Assembly (NCBI GenBank): GCA_021107195.1
Contig: JAIOTF010000394.1
Location: forward strand, 1 to 21,975
Length of the DNA stretch: 21,975 nt
Reading direction: 5' to 3'
DNA from: Anaerolineaceae bacterium
GTDB lineage: Bacteria > Chloroflexota > Anaerolineae > Anaerolineales > Anaerolineaceae
Within the stretch, counting starts at the first letter, position 1. Each line of letters starts with the position of its first letter. Of the stretch, positions 8,603-16,614 are shown piece by piece. The translations under genes and the position numbers were made by a program. Under the pieces are notes generated by a model. It was not told where the DNA came from and ran no database searches. It saw nothing but the letters and a program-made list of their open reading frames with translations.

Positions 8603-9361
8603 ATGCAATTCCTTTCATTGGCTGCCACCATTATACTTGGCCTGGTCTTAGGTTTCCTGACAAATTATTTTGCAGACACACTTCCAGCAACCGGGAGGCT
8701 TGGAAAACCAGTATGTGGCCATTGCCATGAAAATTTGGCGGTCAGGGATTATTTGTTGCTCAAGCCTTGCGGGACTTGTGGGAAACTGCGTCCAGTTCGA
8801 TTCTGGATCGTTTTTACGGTTTATGCGGTTGCGGCAGTTCTGTTCTGGACAAATCCACCACAGAGAGTTGGCGTCTGGGGAGGATTGATTCTTATTGCTT
8901 ATTTTGGCACCGTGTTTGTCATTGATTTAGAACACAAATTGATCTTGCGCTCTACGAGCGCTGCCGGCATGTTGATCTGCGGTTTCCTGGGCTGGAAAAT
9001 GCACGGAGCAAAGGAAACTTTCCTTGGTGCTCTGGGTGGATTTTGCATCATGTTAGTTTTGTATTATCTTGGTATGCTTTTTACCAGGTTCCTGTCCCGA
9101 AAGCGAGACGAGCCAATCGATGAAGTTGCTTTGGGCTTTGGTGATGTGATTTTGAGTTTCATCCTGGGGCTTCTATTAGGCTGGCCTGGAATAACCGCCG
9201 GTTTAGTTTTTGCTGTGTTAGCTGGGGGACTCGGCAGTGGTATTTACATCTTGGTCAACAAACTAACCAAAGAATACAAATCCTTCACCGCAATTCCGTA
9301 TGCACCGTTCCTTCTTCTGGGAGCAACAATCTTGATCTTTGTTCTCCCTGTAACGCCTTGA
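8603..9361 (+). CDS. A24-family prepilin peptidase-like membrane protein
   Basis: 252 residues, highly hydrophobic with about seven or eight membrane segments. It has the layout of type IV prepilin leader peptidases: a first membrane helix ending in NYFADTLP, a cytoplasmic zinc-type loop with CGHC (Cys38/41) and CGTC (Cys56/59), and two aspartates in the expected contexts, VIDLEHKLI (Asp108) and GFGDVI (Asp181). These would be the catalytic pair that cleaves class III signal peptides of pilins or pseudopilins. The basic residue often following GxGD is Ile here. The start at 8603 has GGAG eight bases upstream. No pilus genes are present in the window, so the substrates are elsewhere. Confidence 0.85.
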   Translation: MQFLSLAATIILGLVLGFLTNYFADTLPATGRLGKPVCGHCHENLAVRDYLLLKPCGTCGKLRPVRFWIVFTVYAVAAVLFWTNPPQRVGVWGGLILIAYFGTVFVIDLEHKLILRSTSAAGMLICGFLGWKMHGAKETFLGALGGFCIMLVLYYLGMLFTRFLSRKRDEPIDEVALGFGDVILSFILGLLLGWPGITAGLVFAVLAGGLGSGIYILVNKLTKEYKSFTAIPYAPFLLLGATILIFVLPVTP

Positions 9362-9397
9362 CCCTGTGGGTTTAATAAGGTATCTCAAACTTCTGAA

Positions 9398-11005
9398 TCA
9401 ACTTTTTGGTTTTACCTTGGTATGCACTACAGGCTTTTCGAAAAAGTCAGAGAATTGCTTTGCATTTTTTTTGAAATCTTCAAGCAATTGTTGAGCGTAT
9501 TCTTCATAGGTGTGAGAATCTGGCCAGGACAAACGGGGGTTAAGCAATTCATTAGGCACACCTGGGCATTTTGTTGGCAAATGCAAGCCGAAATAGGGTT
9601 CTTGAGTATATGGCACACCTTGAAGATGATCATTCAGAGCGGCATCAATAATTGCACGGGTGTAGGGAAGATCGTACCGCTTTCCTACACCATAAGGACC
9701 ACCACGCCAGCCTGTATTAATCAGCCAAACGTTCGTTTTGCATTCCTCGATTTTCTCTCCAAGCAGCCTTGCGTATAACCTTGGGTTAAGCGGGAAAAAC
9801 GGTGCGCCAAATCCAATGGAGAAGGTTGCCTGGGGTTCTTTCCCTAAACCTGTTTCTGTTCCCGCAAGCTTGGATGTATAACCCAGAAGAAAATAATACA
9901 TGGCCTGTTCTTTCGAAAGTTTTGCGACAGGCGGAAGCACACCAAATGCATCTGCTGAAAGAAAAAAGATATTCTGTGGTGAAGCACCTTTGCCATCCGG
10001 CACATGACCAGCAATAAATTTCAAAGGGTAAGCGGCGCGAATATTCTCGGTTAGACTGGCGTCATTAAAATCGGGGACCCTGGTTTGAGGGTTGATGACC
10101 ACATTTTCAAGAACAGACCCAAACTGCTGGGATGCTTGCCAAATTATGGGTTCCCAGTCACGATTCAGCCGAATGGTTTTTGCATAACAACCACCCTCAA
10201 AATTGAAAACGCCGTATTTCGTCCAACCGTGCTCATCATCGCCAATAAGATGTCGATTGGGGTCGCTGGACAAAGTGGTTTTTCCTGTGCCAGACAAGCC
10301 AAAAAAGAGAGCTACATCACCATGTTTCCCAATATTGGCAGAACAGTGCATGGGTAATACGCCGCGCAGGGGTAGAAAGTAATTCATTATGGAGAAGATT
10401 GATTTCTTGACTTCGCCACCATAACCCGTCCCTCCTATCACAGCGAGCTTGTCTGACAAATCAATCGCGATGAAAGTCCCTGAATTTGTACCGTCTTGTT
10501 CAGGATCAGCGAATAGGCCCGGCGTCTGGATCAAAGTAAATTCAGGTTTGAATTCGGAGGCAGACCGCTTGGGAATTTCGCGGAACAGATTTCGGGCCAG
10601 CAATCCTATCCAGGCTTTTTCGGTAATAATGCGGATTTTCAATTCGTAGGAGGAATCAGCGCCAGCAATTACATCCTGAACAAAAACATCGCGGCCCTGA
10701 AAATAGGCCGCAACCTTACGATGCAATTTATCAAAATGTGTTTGCGAAATACCGAGGTTAGTTTCACCCCAATCAATGAGATTGTTTTCAGGACCATGCT
10801 TCACAAAGAATTTGTCTTTTGGAGAGCGACCCTTATGTTTCCCGGTTTGAACTGATAATGCTCCTTGAGCAGTCAGAACGCCTTCTTTTCGACAAACAGC
10901 CTGTTCAATTAACTGTGCTTCGGATAAATTCCAAAAAACAGATCCAACCCCGTCAATGCCCAGAGACTTAAGATCAGGGCTACTTGTACATCCAGTGTTT
11001 TGCAT
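9398..11005 (-). CDS. pckA: Phosphoenolpyruvate carboxykinase (ATP)
   Basis: 535 residues, normal for the ATP-dependent enzyme that interconverts oxaloacetate and PEP. Diagnostic motifs: GLSGTGKTT (residues 236-244, Lys242) for ATP, the metal-binding LIGDDEHGW, FNFEGGCYAK, SVQTGKHKGRSPKDKF near the N-terminus, and WLINTGWRGGPYGVGKR. The start is set at ATG 11005 because AGGAG (11015-11011) lies five bases upstream; a longer frame reading from 11050 would overlap the upstream gene. Its start is 11 bases after the stop of the lipoprotein gene, so the two are probably cotranscribed. In anaerobes the enzyme may run toward oxaloacetate with ATP gain, or toward PEP for gluconeogenesis; the direction cannot be read from sequence. 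It converges with the prepilin-peptidase-like gene across 36 bases. Confidence 0.97.
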   Translation of the reverse strand: MQNTGCTSSPDLKSLGIDGVGSVFWNLSEAQLIEQAVCRKEGVLTAQGALSVQTGKHKGRSPKDKFFVKHGPENNLIDWGETNLGISQTHFDKLHRKVAAYFQGRDVFVQDVIAGADSSYELKIRIITEKAWIGLLARNLFREIPKRSASEFKPEFTLIQTPGLFADPEQDGTNSGTFIAIDLSDKLAVIGGTGYGGEVKKSIFSIMNYFLPLRGVLPMHCSANIGKHGDVALFFGLSGTGKTTLSSDPNRHLIGDDEHGWTKYGVFNFEGGCYAKTIRLNRDWEPIIWQASQQFGSVLENVVINPQTRVPDFNDASLTENIRAAYPLKFIAGHVPDGKGASPQNIFFLSADAFGVLPPVAKLSKEQAMYYFLLGYTSKLAGTETGLGKEPQATFSIGFGAPFFPLNPRLYARLLGEKIEECKTNVWLINTGWRGGPYGVGKRYDLPYTRAIIDAALNDHLQGVPYTQEPYFGLHLPTKCPGVPNELLNPRLSWPDSHTYEEYAQQLLEDFKKNAKQFSDFFEKPVVHTKVKPKS

Positions 11006-11010
11006 GAAAT

Positions 11011-11015
11011 CTCCT
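11011..11015 (-). promoter_or_regulatory. Ribosome-binding site of pckA
   Basis: AGGAG, five bases before ATG 11005, inside the 11-base gap to the upstream lipoprotein gene. It decides the start in favour of 11005 over the in-frame codon at 11050. Confidence 0.75.
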
Positions 11016-11016
11016 C

Positions 11017-13455
11017 TCAAGGAAATGCTGGCAGCCAATGGGAAAACCAATGTGAGATGATATCTTCTGCAAGTTTCCCACGAAGTGAGGTTGACGAGTC
11101 CTGGATTTCATAGGGCAAATAATAGCCGCGGGATATCAAACCGCTGATCCAGGCACGGTTGTCCACCATTGCGCATATCTCGTCGTACATCTTTGCTTGT
11201 GCGTGTTCATCTATTGCAAGTTCAGGAATGGCATATGAAGGTGATTCAGCACCGTCAAAGACCAAACAGGTTTCACCTAATTGGATACACCCTTTTTCAG
11301 CATTTTGAATAGAGGGATAGCGGACTCCCAGGATTATTTGCTGCCCATTCTTGTCCGCCAAAGGGAAGAGTACCGTGTCGAGAAATTTTTCTGTTTGTTG
11401 CTGTGAAGATTGAAGGTCCATGAGAACGTATATGGCATCGAAGTAATCCAACCAGCTTGGATCTAATGCGTTGATCTCTGCGCTGTCCACAACCCACACC
11501 AATTCCCCGGAATAAGTCTTGCGGATATCTGTAACCAAATCTTGCCAATAGTCTGAAGTTGAATCAGGTAGGGATGAGATGCTTCCCTTTAGGAACGCAG
11601 GAGATATTTGCGGTCCACCAATATAAAGCGCTTCTACGCCCTGGTTCTCTGCAATTTGTGCATGGTGATTGATGAAGGCGCTGTAGCGGTTGAACCAAGT
11701 CAACCACCAATCGAAGTCAGGGTTATCTGCGGATTGCCACCAGCTAGCGGTATTTGGCTGCATATCAATTGAGGGGAAGATGGCAACGTGCAAACCTGCT
11801 GCTTGAGTGTGGACAATTTCAGACGAAAGCTCTCTGGCAGAGATGGAATATCCCGGGACATGTTGAAAAAATGGTGTCTTGGGTTCAACTGAGACCCATG
11901 TGGGTGAAAGCATAACCCAATGAGCAGAGGTTGATCCGCGGATTTTGTTTATCTGCTCTTCAAAAACAGATTGCAAGGAAGGATGGTAATACGGCAGGAG
12001 TTCCACGCCAGTAACAAACGCTTTATCTCGCGAGTGAACTGAAATCCTGGAGGTTTCCGTCTTGTCAGGTTGGATGCTTTGTGCTGTGATTGAGTGTTTG
12101 ATCAAGCGTTGGCTGCCATCAGTTGCAAATTGCATGATTTCTTCGCCACCGGATGCATTAAGCATGATGGGTTGAATACACTGTGCATCCCAACATAGCT
12201 GGTAGCCGATAGACGAAAAGAGATTGAGAGGACTGTACAATTCATACACCCAACCTGTTTCATCATCAGTCACCCACATTGGAAGAGGCTCCATCCATGT
12301 GAGGGGATTAAGTTGCAGGTAGATTTGTGGTTTTGAGGCATTTCCTGTTTGAATTTGGGCTTCTATTCGTATAGGTGTACGATCACCTGCGTTCCAACTG
12401 GAGATCGTATCCTTGACCGTTACGGGGTCATCTGGCACGATCATCTGACGTGAGAGATATCGTCCATCAGCCCGTCGCTCCGCATTCCAGAAGCCATCGC
12501 CCATCGTATATTTGTATCGCAAATCCAGCCCGACAGGTAAATCCAGGGTTAAGGAGTAATTGCCATCATCTCTGGGTTTGAGCACAGGTGCGTTGATAGC
12601 AATGACACTCAATCCACTTGGTAATTCAGCAAACACATTGCCCAACTCTGCGGTGCTCCCAACCAATCTTATGGGGGCGACAGGGTTATGCTCAGATGGC
12701 GGAGTGACTAAAAACGTTACTGGAACTGTTTGACGAGCACTTAAGAAGATTTCTACTGGTGTAGAAGATCGGGGGGCAATGATCGCCTCCTGTTGAAATG
12801 GGGCGTAGCGTCCATCCATGCTGTAAATTGTGAGTAAATATTTACCAGGCAGCAAGTTTTCCAACAGAAATACACCGGTAGCCGATGTTACCGCTATAAC
12901 GCCGCCAACATTGACAATCAAATCAGATATGCCACTACCAGATTGTGTATCGACCAGTTTGCCTTCAAGCCTGCCTAGAGACAGATTCAACGCCGTTTCT
13001 GTCCAGGAAGAAACTGTGTCTCTGGTAATCATAAACCCATTTTTCTGAGTGACAAGAGTGCGGTATTGTATCGGCCTTCCTTGGGTATCGTGCTCTACAG
13101 TGGTAGGAAAACTCCCCATTGCATAGCGATATTTCACTAATGAGTTTTCAGGAAAAGCCACTTCAACCGAATATACATTTTCTGATACTGCTTGCATCTG
13201 ATATCGAACTTGATTCAGGTTTAGTCCTGTCATTTCATCGACGACATCGAGGTAGATTTCAGCATTCCGTGAAGTATTTGGAGGAATAGTGACGAAGAAA
13301 GTGATCATATATTGATCGATTAAAAAACCATCTTCAGGCTGTATAGCAGAAGATGGCTGGTATATACAACTGGTGAGGGTTGCAAGGATTATAAAACATA
13401 AAAGACAACTGCGTTGGGCAATGCTTTTGGTTTTGAAAACGCCAGTTGTTGACAT
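11017..13455 (-). CDS. Large exported lipoprotein with beta-sandwich repeats and a TIM-barrel-like C-terminus
   Basis: 812 residues with a lipoprotein signal: basic N-terminus, hydrophobic stretch, lipobox LTSC with Cys30. Residues about 161-235 look like a carboxypeptidase-regulatory-like fold (LEGKLVDTQSGSGISDLIVNVGG, with LLENLLPGKYLLTIY). On both sides are modules around a recurring YRYAMG/YKYTMG and SSW(T/N) pattern, which resembles starch-binding or related carbohydrate-binding domains. From about residue 478 to the end (FVTGVELLPYYHP, GLHVAIFPSIDMQP, WLTWFNRYSAFINHHAQIAE) it resembles GH113-like glycosidase barrels. The GVEALYIGGP segment (about 610) lacks the glutamate usually expected at that strand end, so catalysis is doubtful. 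Located between nusB and pckA; ATG 13455 has a GAGAG nearby. Function not known; a surface glycan-binding role is a guess. Confidence 0.7.
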   Translation of the reverse strand: MSTTGVFKTKSIAQRSCLLCFIILATLTSCIYQPSSAIQPEDGFLIDQYMITFFVTIPPNTSRNAEIYLDVVDEMTGLNLNQVRYQMQAVSENVYSVEVAFPENSLVKYRYAMGSFPTTVEHDTQGRPIQYRTLVTQKNGFMITRDTVSSWTETALNLSLGRLEGKLVDTQSGSGISDLIVNVGGVIAVTSATGVFLLENLLPGKYLLTIYSMDGRYAPFQQEAIIAPRSSTPVEIFLSARQTVPVTFLVTPPSEHNPVAPIRLVGSTAELGNVFAELPSGLSVIAINAPVLKPRDDGNYSLTLDLPVGLDLRYKYTMGDGFWNAERRADGRYLSRQMIVPDDPVTVKDTISSWNAGDRTPIRIEAQIQTGNASKPQIYLQLNPLTWMEPLPMWVTDDETGWVYELYSPLNLFSSIGYQLCWDAQCIQPIMLNASGGEEIMQFATDGSQRLIKHSITAQSIQPDKTETSRISVHSRDKAFVTGVELLPYYHPSLQSVFEEQINKIRGSTSAHWVMLSPTWVSVEPKTPFFQHVPGYSISARELSSEIVHTQAAGLHVAIFPSIDMQPNTASWWQSADNPDFDWWLTWFNRYSAFINHHAQIAENQGVEALYIGGPQISPAFLKGSISSLPDSTSDYWQDLVTDIRKTYSGELVWVVDSAEINALDPSWLDYFDAIYVLMDLQSSQQQTEKFLDTVLFPLADKNGQQIILGVRYPSIQNAEKGCIQLGETCLVFDGAESPSYAIPELAIDEHAQAKMYDEICAMVDNRAWISGLISRGYYLPYEIQDSSTSLRGKLAEDIISHWFSHWLPAFP

Positions 13456-13512
13456 TCAGCTCTCTTTTTGCAGAAAGATCACTGCAACTTCCGCGAGCCC
13501 GCTTGGAGGCTG

Positions 13513-13947
13513 TTACAACTTCTCGAAATAGGTGACAACTTCCGATTTGTGCTCGGCCAGGCTCCCTAAAACACCATTCACGAATCGGGGAGAGCTGTCT
13601 GAACCAAATATTTTTGCTAATTCAACAGCTTCATTGATGGCAACCTTTACGGGGGTGCATTTTTTGACCGCAAATTCCCACAACGCAATACGAAGAATAT
13701 TGCGATCAATGATAGCAACCTGGTCAACAGGCCACTCCGGTGCATACTGGGCGATAAACTTGTCTAATGCTGCTTCAATGGGATTAACACCAAAGACGAT
13801 TTCTCTGGCAAACTCAATAAGCTTTGCATCAAATGTTTCGTCAGATATGCGGGTTTCAAAAACGATCGCTGGCTTATGTGCCTTCGCCACGTCTAATTCA
13901 AATAGTACTTGCAAAGCAACGCTGCGGGCTTTGGTTCTAGCTTTCAT
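13513..13947 (-). CDS. nusB: Transcription antitermination factor NusB
   Basis: 144 residues, the standard length of NusB, an all-helical protein that joins NusE (S10) on boxA RNA to assemble the rRNA antitermination complex. Family features: an N-terminal ARTKARSVALQVLFELD, a central WPVDQVAIIDRNILRIALWE, and C-terminal PVKVAINEAVELAKIFGSDSSPRFVNGVLG. The ATG at 13947 overlaps the stop of the upstream asp23 gene by one base (TGATG), so translation is coupled; a TTG one codon earlier is less likely. The asp23-nusB pairing is the same as yqhY-nusB in Bacillus. Confidence 0.96.
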   Translation of the reverse strand: MKARTKARSVALQVLFELDVAKAHKPAIVFETRISDETFDAKLIEFAREIVFGVNPIEAALDKFIAQYAPEWPVDQVAIIDRNILRIALWEFAVKKCTPVKVAINEAVELAKIFGSDSSPRFVNGVLGSLAEHKSEVVTYFEKL

Positions 13948-14306
13948 CAACTGAGCGCAGGTTCAGTTTCGTAGTTAATATCTTCAACATGAATATTGAT
14001 TTCCTTGACTTGCATGTCAACCATTTCAGAAATGGCGCGAGTGACGCGTTTCTGGATTTCACGGCTTACATTGCGCACATTGACATCGCGATCAAAATTG
14101 AGGTAGAGATCAGCAGACACTGTTTTTTCATCCACGGTAATGCAAACGCCATCTTCCGCGCGGTTTTTAAAAATCAAGTTAACACCGACGGGTATTTTTG
14201 CCAGACCATTGACGCCCGGCACACCCAATGCAGTCAAACGCACAATGGTCACCAACACATCGGGGGAGATTGTGGTTTTTCCAGGTGGACGTGAGGATTC
14301 GCTCAT
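13947..14306 (-). CDS. Asp23/Gls24 (YqhY-like) family protein
   Basis: 119 residues of the Asp23/Gls24 (DUF322) family: GKTTISPDVLVTIVRLTALGVPGV at the start, a central acidic beta stretch and a DVNVRNVSREIQKRVTRAISEMVDMQVKEINIHVEDI end, which is the typical family end. Members are small cell-envelope-associated proteins; YqhY in Bacillus has been linked to regulation of fatty acid synthesis. GGAG lies about six bases before ATG 14306, and a good promoter is present upstream. First gene of the asp23-nusB-lipoprotein-pckA unit. Confidence 0.93.
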   Translation of the reverse strand: MSESSRPPGKTTISPDVLVTIVRLTALGVPGVNGLAKIPVGVNLIFKNRAEDGVCITVDEKTVSADLYLNFDRDVNVRNVSREIQKRVTRAISEMVDMQVKEINIHVEDINYETEPALS

Positions 14307-14343
14307 TTTTTCTCCATATCTTTCTTTTGTACCGATTTTGGTT

Positions 14344-14373
14344 ATTATAACCCGAAACAGAGAGGCGTTCCAA
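14344..14373 (-). promoter_or_regulatory. Sigma-70-type promoter of the asp23-nusB operon
   Basis: Read on the minus strand: TTGGAA (14373-14368), an 18-base spacer, and TATAAT (14349-14344). The start would fall near 14337, giving a leader of about 30 bases with a GGAG ribosome-binding site before ATG 14306. The -10 is nested in an odd-centred dyad (GGTTAT-T-ATAACC at 14340-14352), which may be an operator or simply a symmetric AT-rich -10. Confidence 0.6.
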
Positions 14374-14394
14374 TGAATATTTTCGGCCCGCTCT

Positions 14395-15654
14395 CTATAC
14401 TATCAGAGGAACAGTTGCAACTGCATGAGGCAAAATAGCTATGCGAGGGTGATCAGGACAATTGGCAAGTGCAAGCTTCAACGCCGCGTTGACATTTGAA
14501 GACGGTGTAAGCAGTAGATTCTTTACCACGCTTTGTGAAATTTCAGAGACCAGCATTGTATTTACCCGCCGGCCAATACGCGCAAAAAGAAAAGCCTTGT
14601 GAGGACCTATTTGAAACTCACTTTGTTTGAATTTTTTGATCACCTCATCAATTGAGTGTACGTCTTGCATGAATTCTTCAAATCCTTGACTACCAATGCC
14701 TTCGACACATTGTGCTACCAGAATAATAGTTCCGCCATCTCTGGTAATCAAAGAGGCATTTGTTTGAGCCTTTTGTGCCTGATACAAGTTGATGTCTTTG
14801 GGATAGCCACCGCATGAGGCAATTACGACATCGAATTTATCGGTCACTGGAACCTGGCAGATTTTTCGTGAAAGGGGTATTCCTGCCGCCATAACCGCTA
14901 ATGGTTCACCGGCGACTGCATGCACGAGATTTTTGTCTTTGTCGAGGATAGCATTGACAGCGTAATGTACACCCATCATTTTGCCTATCTCTTCAACGTC
15001 CTGGCGCATGGGGTTGTTCTCATAGCATCCCAAACGGGCATTGGGATGAGTAATGAAGGCGTGGTTGTGGCAAATGGTTTCTCGCCCGCTCAAGCCAATA
15101 GCTGCGCTTTTTACACCTCCGGAGAATCCCATAAAATGATGCGGTTCAATATTTCCAACCACTATCCGAATATCCGCCTCCATAAAAACCCTGTTTGCCC
15201 AAACAGGTGTCCCAAATGATGTGGTTCCCAAATATTTAAGCTCATTTTTGCAATCACAATCATGCGCAATGACAGTATGATTACTACTTAGTTCTTTTGG
15301 TAGAACTTCCGGATACTCTGTTGAGGGCATTGGTTTGTGCGTTCCCGAAGCAATAATGAATATGATTTGAGCGTTTGAAACACCCATATTGTTTAATCGG
15401 CGAACCAAGGGGTATAACAGTTCAAAATGCGGGACTGGCCGTGTCTTGTCATTGATTGCAATAGCAACTTTTCGTGGGGCAGGGAAATCAAAGAGTCTCA
15501 CCCCATCACACGGATGATCCAGGGCTTCCCCTACCGTCTGTAGAGGATCGGGGGAGGCGGAATGGTCAATTGGTGCTATAAACTCATAATGTGGCCCTTC
15601 CGGGAGTTTCAGGAGCAATTCTTTTTTCCCATAGGGCAGAGAAATATTCTTCAT
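14395..15654 (-). CDS. LarA-family nickel-pincer-nucleotide-dependent racemase/epimerase
   Basis: 419 residues of the LarA (DUF2088) family. The nickel-pincer nucleotide sites of Lactobacillus plantarum LarA are all present with a constant shift of two: His106 (H108) in ASGTHKP, His172 (H174) and Lys182 (K184, the covalent cofactor lysine) in PHHFMGFSGGVKS, and His198 (H200) in HNHAF. The NDKTRPVP motif is also kept. The enzyme would racemise or epimerise an alpha-hydroxy acid, but lactate itself cannot be assumed. Start: ATG 15654 fits the LarA N-terminus (MKNISLPYGKK); ATG 15696 in the same frame would be leaderless from the mapped -10 and would add 14 residues. No larB, larC or larE maturation genes are in this window. 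Divergent from a molybdenum hydroxylase operon. Confidence 0.88.
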   Translation of the reverse strand: MKNISLPYGKKELLLKLPEGPHYEFIAPIDHSASPDPLQTVGEALDHPCDGVRLFDFPAPRKVAIAINDKTRPVPHFELLYPLVRRLNNMGVSNAQIIFIIASGTHKPMPSTEYPEVLPKELSSNHTVIAHDCDCKNELKYLGTTSFGTPVWANRVFMEADIRIVVGNIEPHHFMGFSGGVKSAAIGLSGRETICHNHAFITHPNARLGCYENNPMRQDVEEIGKMMGVHYAVNAILDKDKNLVHAVAGEPLAVMAAGIPLSRKICQVPVTDKFDVVIASCGGYPKDINLYQAQKAQTNASLITRDGGTIILVAQCVEGIGSQGFEEFMQDVHSIDEVIKKFKQSEFQIGPHKAFLFARIGRRVNTMLVSEISQSVVKNLLLTPSSNVNAALKLALANCPDHPRIAILPHAVATVPLIV

Positions 15655-15675
15655 GGATGTATTGAGCGCTCTCCT

Positions 15676-15703
15676 TTGCACGCTATTGATCGGCATGTAT
15701 AAT
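15676..15703 (+). promoter_or_regulatory. Promoter of the molybdenum hydroxylase operon
   Basis: TTGCAC (15676-15681), 16-base spacer, TATAAT (15698-15703). The -10 forms half of the palindrome TATAATTATA that also supplies the -10 of the divergent LarA-type gene. The leader would be about 47 bases, with AAAGGGA six bases before the GTG start. Confidence 0.6.
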
Positions 15704-15732
15704 TATAGCGGTTTAGAGAGCATATCCTCCAA
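15702..15732 (-). promoter_or_regulatory. Divergent promoter of the LarA-family gene
   Basis: Read on the minus strand: TTGGAG (15732-15727), a long 19-base spacer, and TATAAT (15707-15702). The -10 shares the central AATT of the palindrome with the opposing promoter, so the two -10 elements physically overlap and RNA polymerase binding would be mutually exclusive. Confidence 0.5.
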
Positions 15733-15756
15733 TTTCATGTATGAAAGGGACAAACC

Positions 15757-16614
15757 GTGATCGACGAACTCAACTACTCACTTCCGTCAAACCTTAATGA
15801 CGCATATTCCCAATTGCAAGAAATCCATCGAAAGCCGCTTGCTGGCGCTACAGATATCATACCAAGGTTGAGGCGTACGAAATTACCGATTGATACATTG
15901 GTCGATATCAGCCGTATAAGAGAAATTAATTTTATCCGTGAGCACGAAACTGAAATTGAAATTGGGGCACTCACTACCCATTCTGAGATCACTGATTCTG
16001 CACTCTTGCAAAGCACGGCAATCTCACTGCTTGAGGCATCAGCCAGCATCGGTTGTCAACAAACCCGCAATCGCGGCACTCTCGGCGGAAACATTGCCAA
16101 TGCATCCCCCGCAGCGGATACGCTCCCGCCTTTGCTTACTTTTGATGCGGTTGTACATCTTGGCTCGCTCGATGGCACCAGGGAAATGCCATTAAGCAAA
16201 TTTTTACTTGGGCCAGGGAAGACGGGCTTGGCTGTAGGTGAATTGATCGAATTTATTTCTTTCAAAAAATTGAATAGGTATGGTTTGGCATATGTGAAAT
16301 CGGGAAAAAGAAACGGCATGTCAATCGCGGTAGCAAGTGCAGCGGTAGCAATTGCTCTTGATGACAATGGCCGCATCGAAGATATTCGATTAGCGCTTGG
16401 CTCGGTTGCATCAACCGCGTTGCGCTGCCCTCGTGCTGAGAAGATTTTGATTGGAAAGCCTCTGACAAAGACGCATTTCAAGAAAGCAGGAGAAATTGTA
16501 TATGAAGACATTTCACCTATTGATGATGTGCGCGCCAGCGCAAGCTACCGCCGCTCAGTTGCAGCGGCTTTAGTGATGCAAGTGTTATCTATCGCAGAAG
16601 GCAGGTTGAATTGA
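15757..16614 (+). CDS. Molybdenum hydroxylase FAD-binding (CoxM/XdhB-type) subunit
   Basis: 285 residues, typical of the medium FAD subunit that carries electrons from the Fe-S centres. FAD-contact motifs: AGATDIIPRLR near residue 30, the IGCQQTRNRGTLGGNIANASPAAD pyrophosphate loop in the middle, and the C-terminal CO-dehydrogenase-flavoprotein-like domain with SYRRSVAAALV. The start codon is GTG, with AAAGGGA six bases upstream; an in-frame TGA at 15742-15744 excludes longer versions. Its TGA overlaps the ATG of the 2Fe-2S subunit (TGATG), so the three subunits are coupled. Confidence 0.93.
   Translation: MIDELNYSLPSNLNDAYSQLQEIHRKPLAGATDIIPRLRRTKLPIDTLVDISRIREINFIREHETEIEIGALTTHSEITDSALLQSTAISLLEASASIGCQQTRNRGTLGGNIANASPAADTLPPLLTFDAVVHLGSLDGTREMPLSKFLLGPGKTGLAVGELIEFISFKKLNRYGLAYVKSGKRNGMSIAVASAAVAIALDDNGRIEDIRLALGSVASTALRCPRAEKILIGKPLTKTHFKKAGEIVYEDISPIDDVRASASYRRSVAAALVMQVLSIAEGRLN

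Noticed and set aside
9362..9397. Bidirectional terminator between the convergent pckA and prepilin-peptidase-like genes
   Set aside because: The 36 bases show no convincing inverted repeat with a T-run.
9422..9778. 118-residue open frame on the plus strand inside pckA
   Set aside because: It is antisense to PEP carboxykinase, whose motifs are unmistakable, and it shows no own motif.
13532..13954. 140-residue open frame opposite nusB
   Set aside because: It lies on the opposite strand of a clear NusB gene, has no recognisable family features, and no ribosome-binding site; it is a shadow of nusB.
15655..15696. ATG 15696 as start of the LarA-family gene
   Set aside because: The extra 14 residues precede the family N-terminus and would begin almost at the predicted transcription start; kept only as an alternative.
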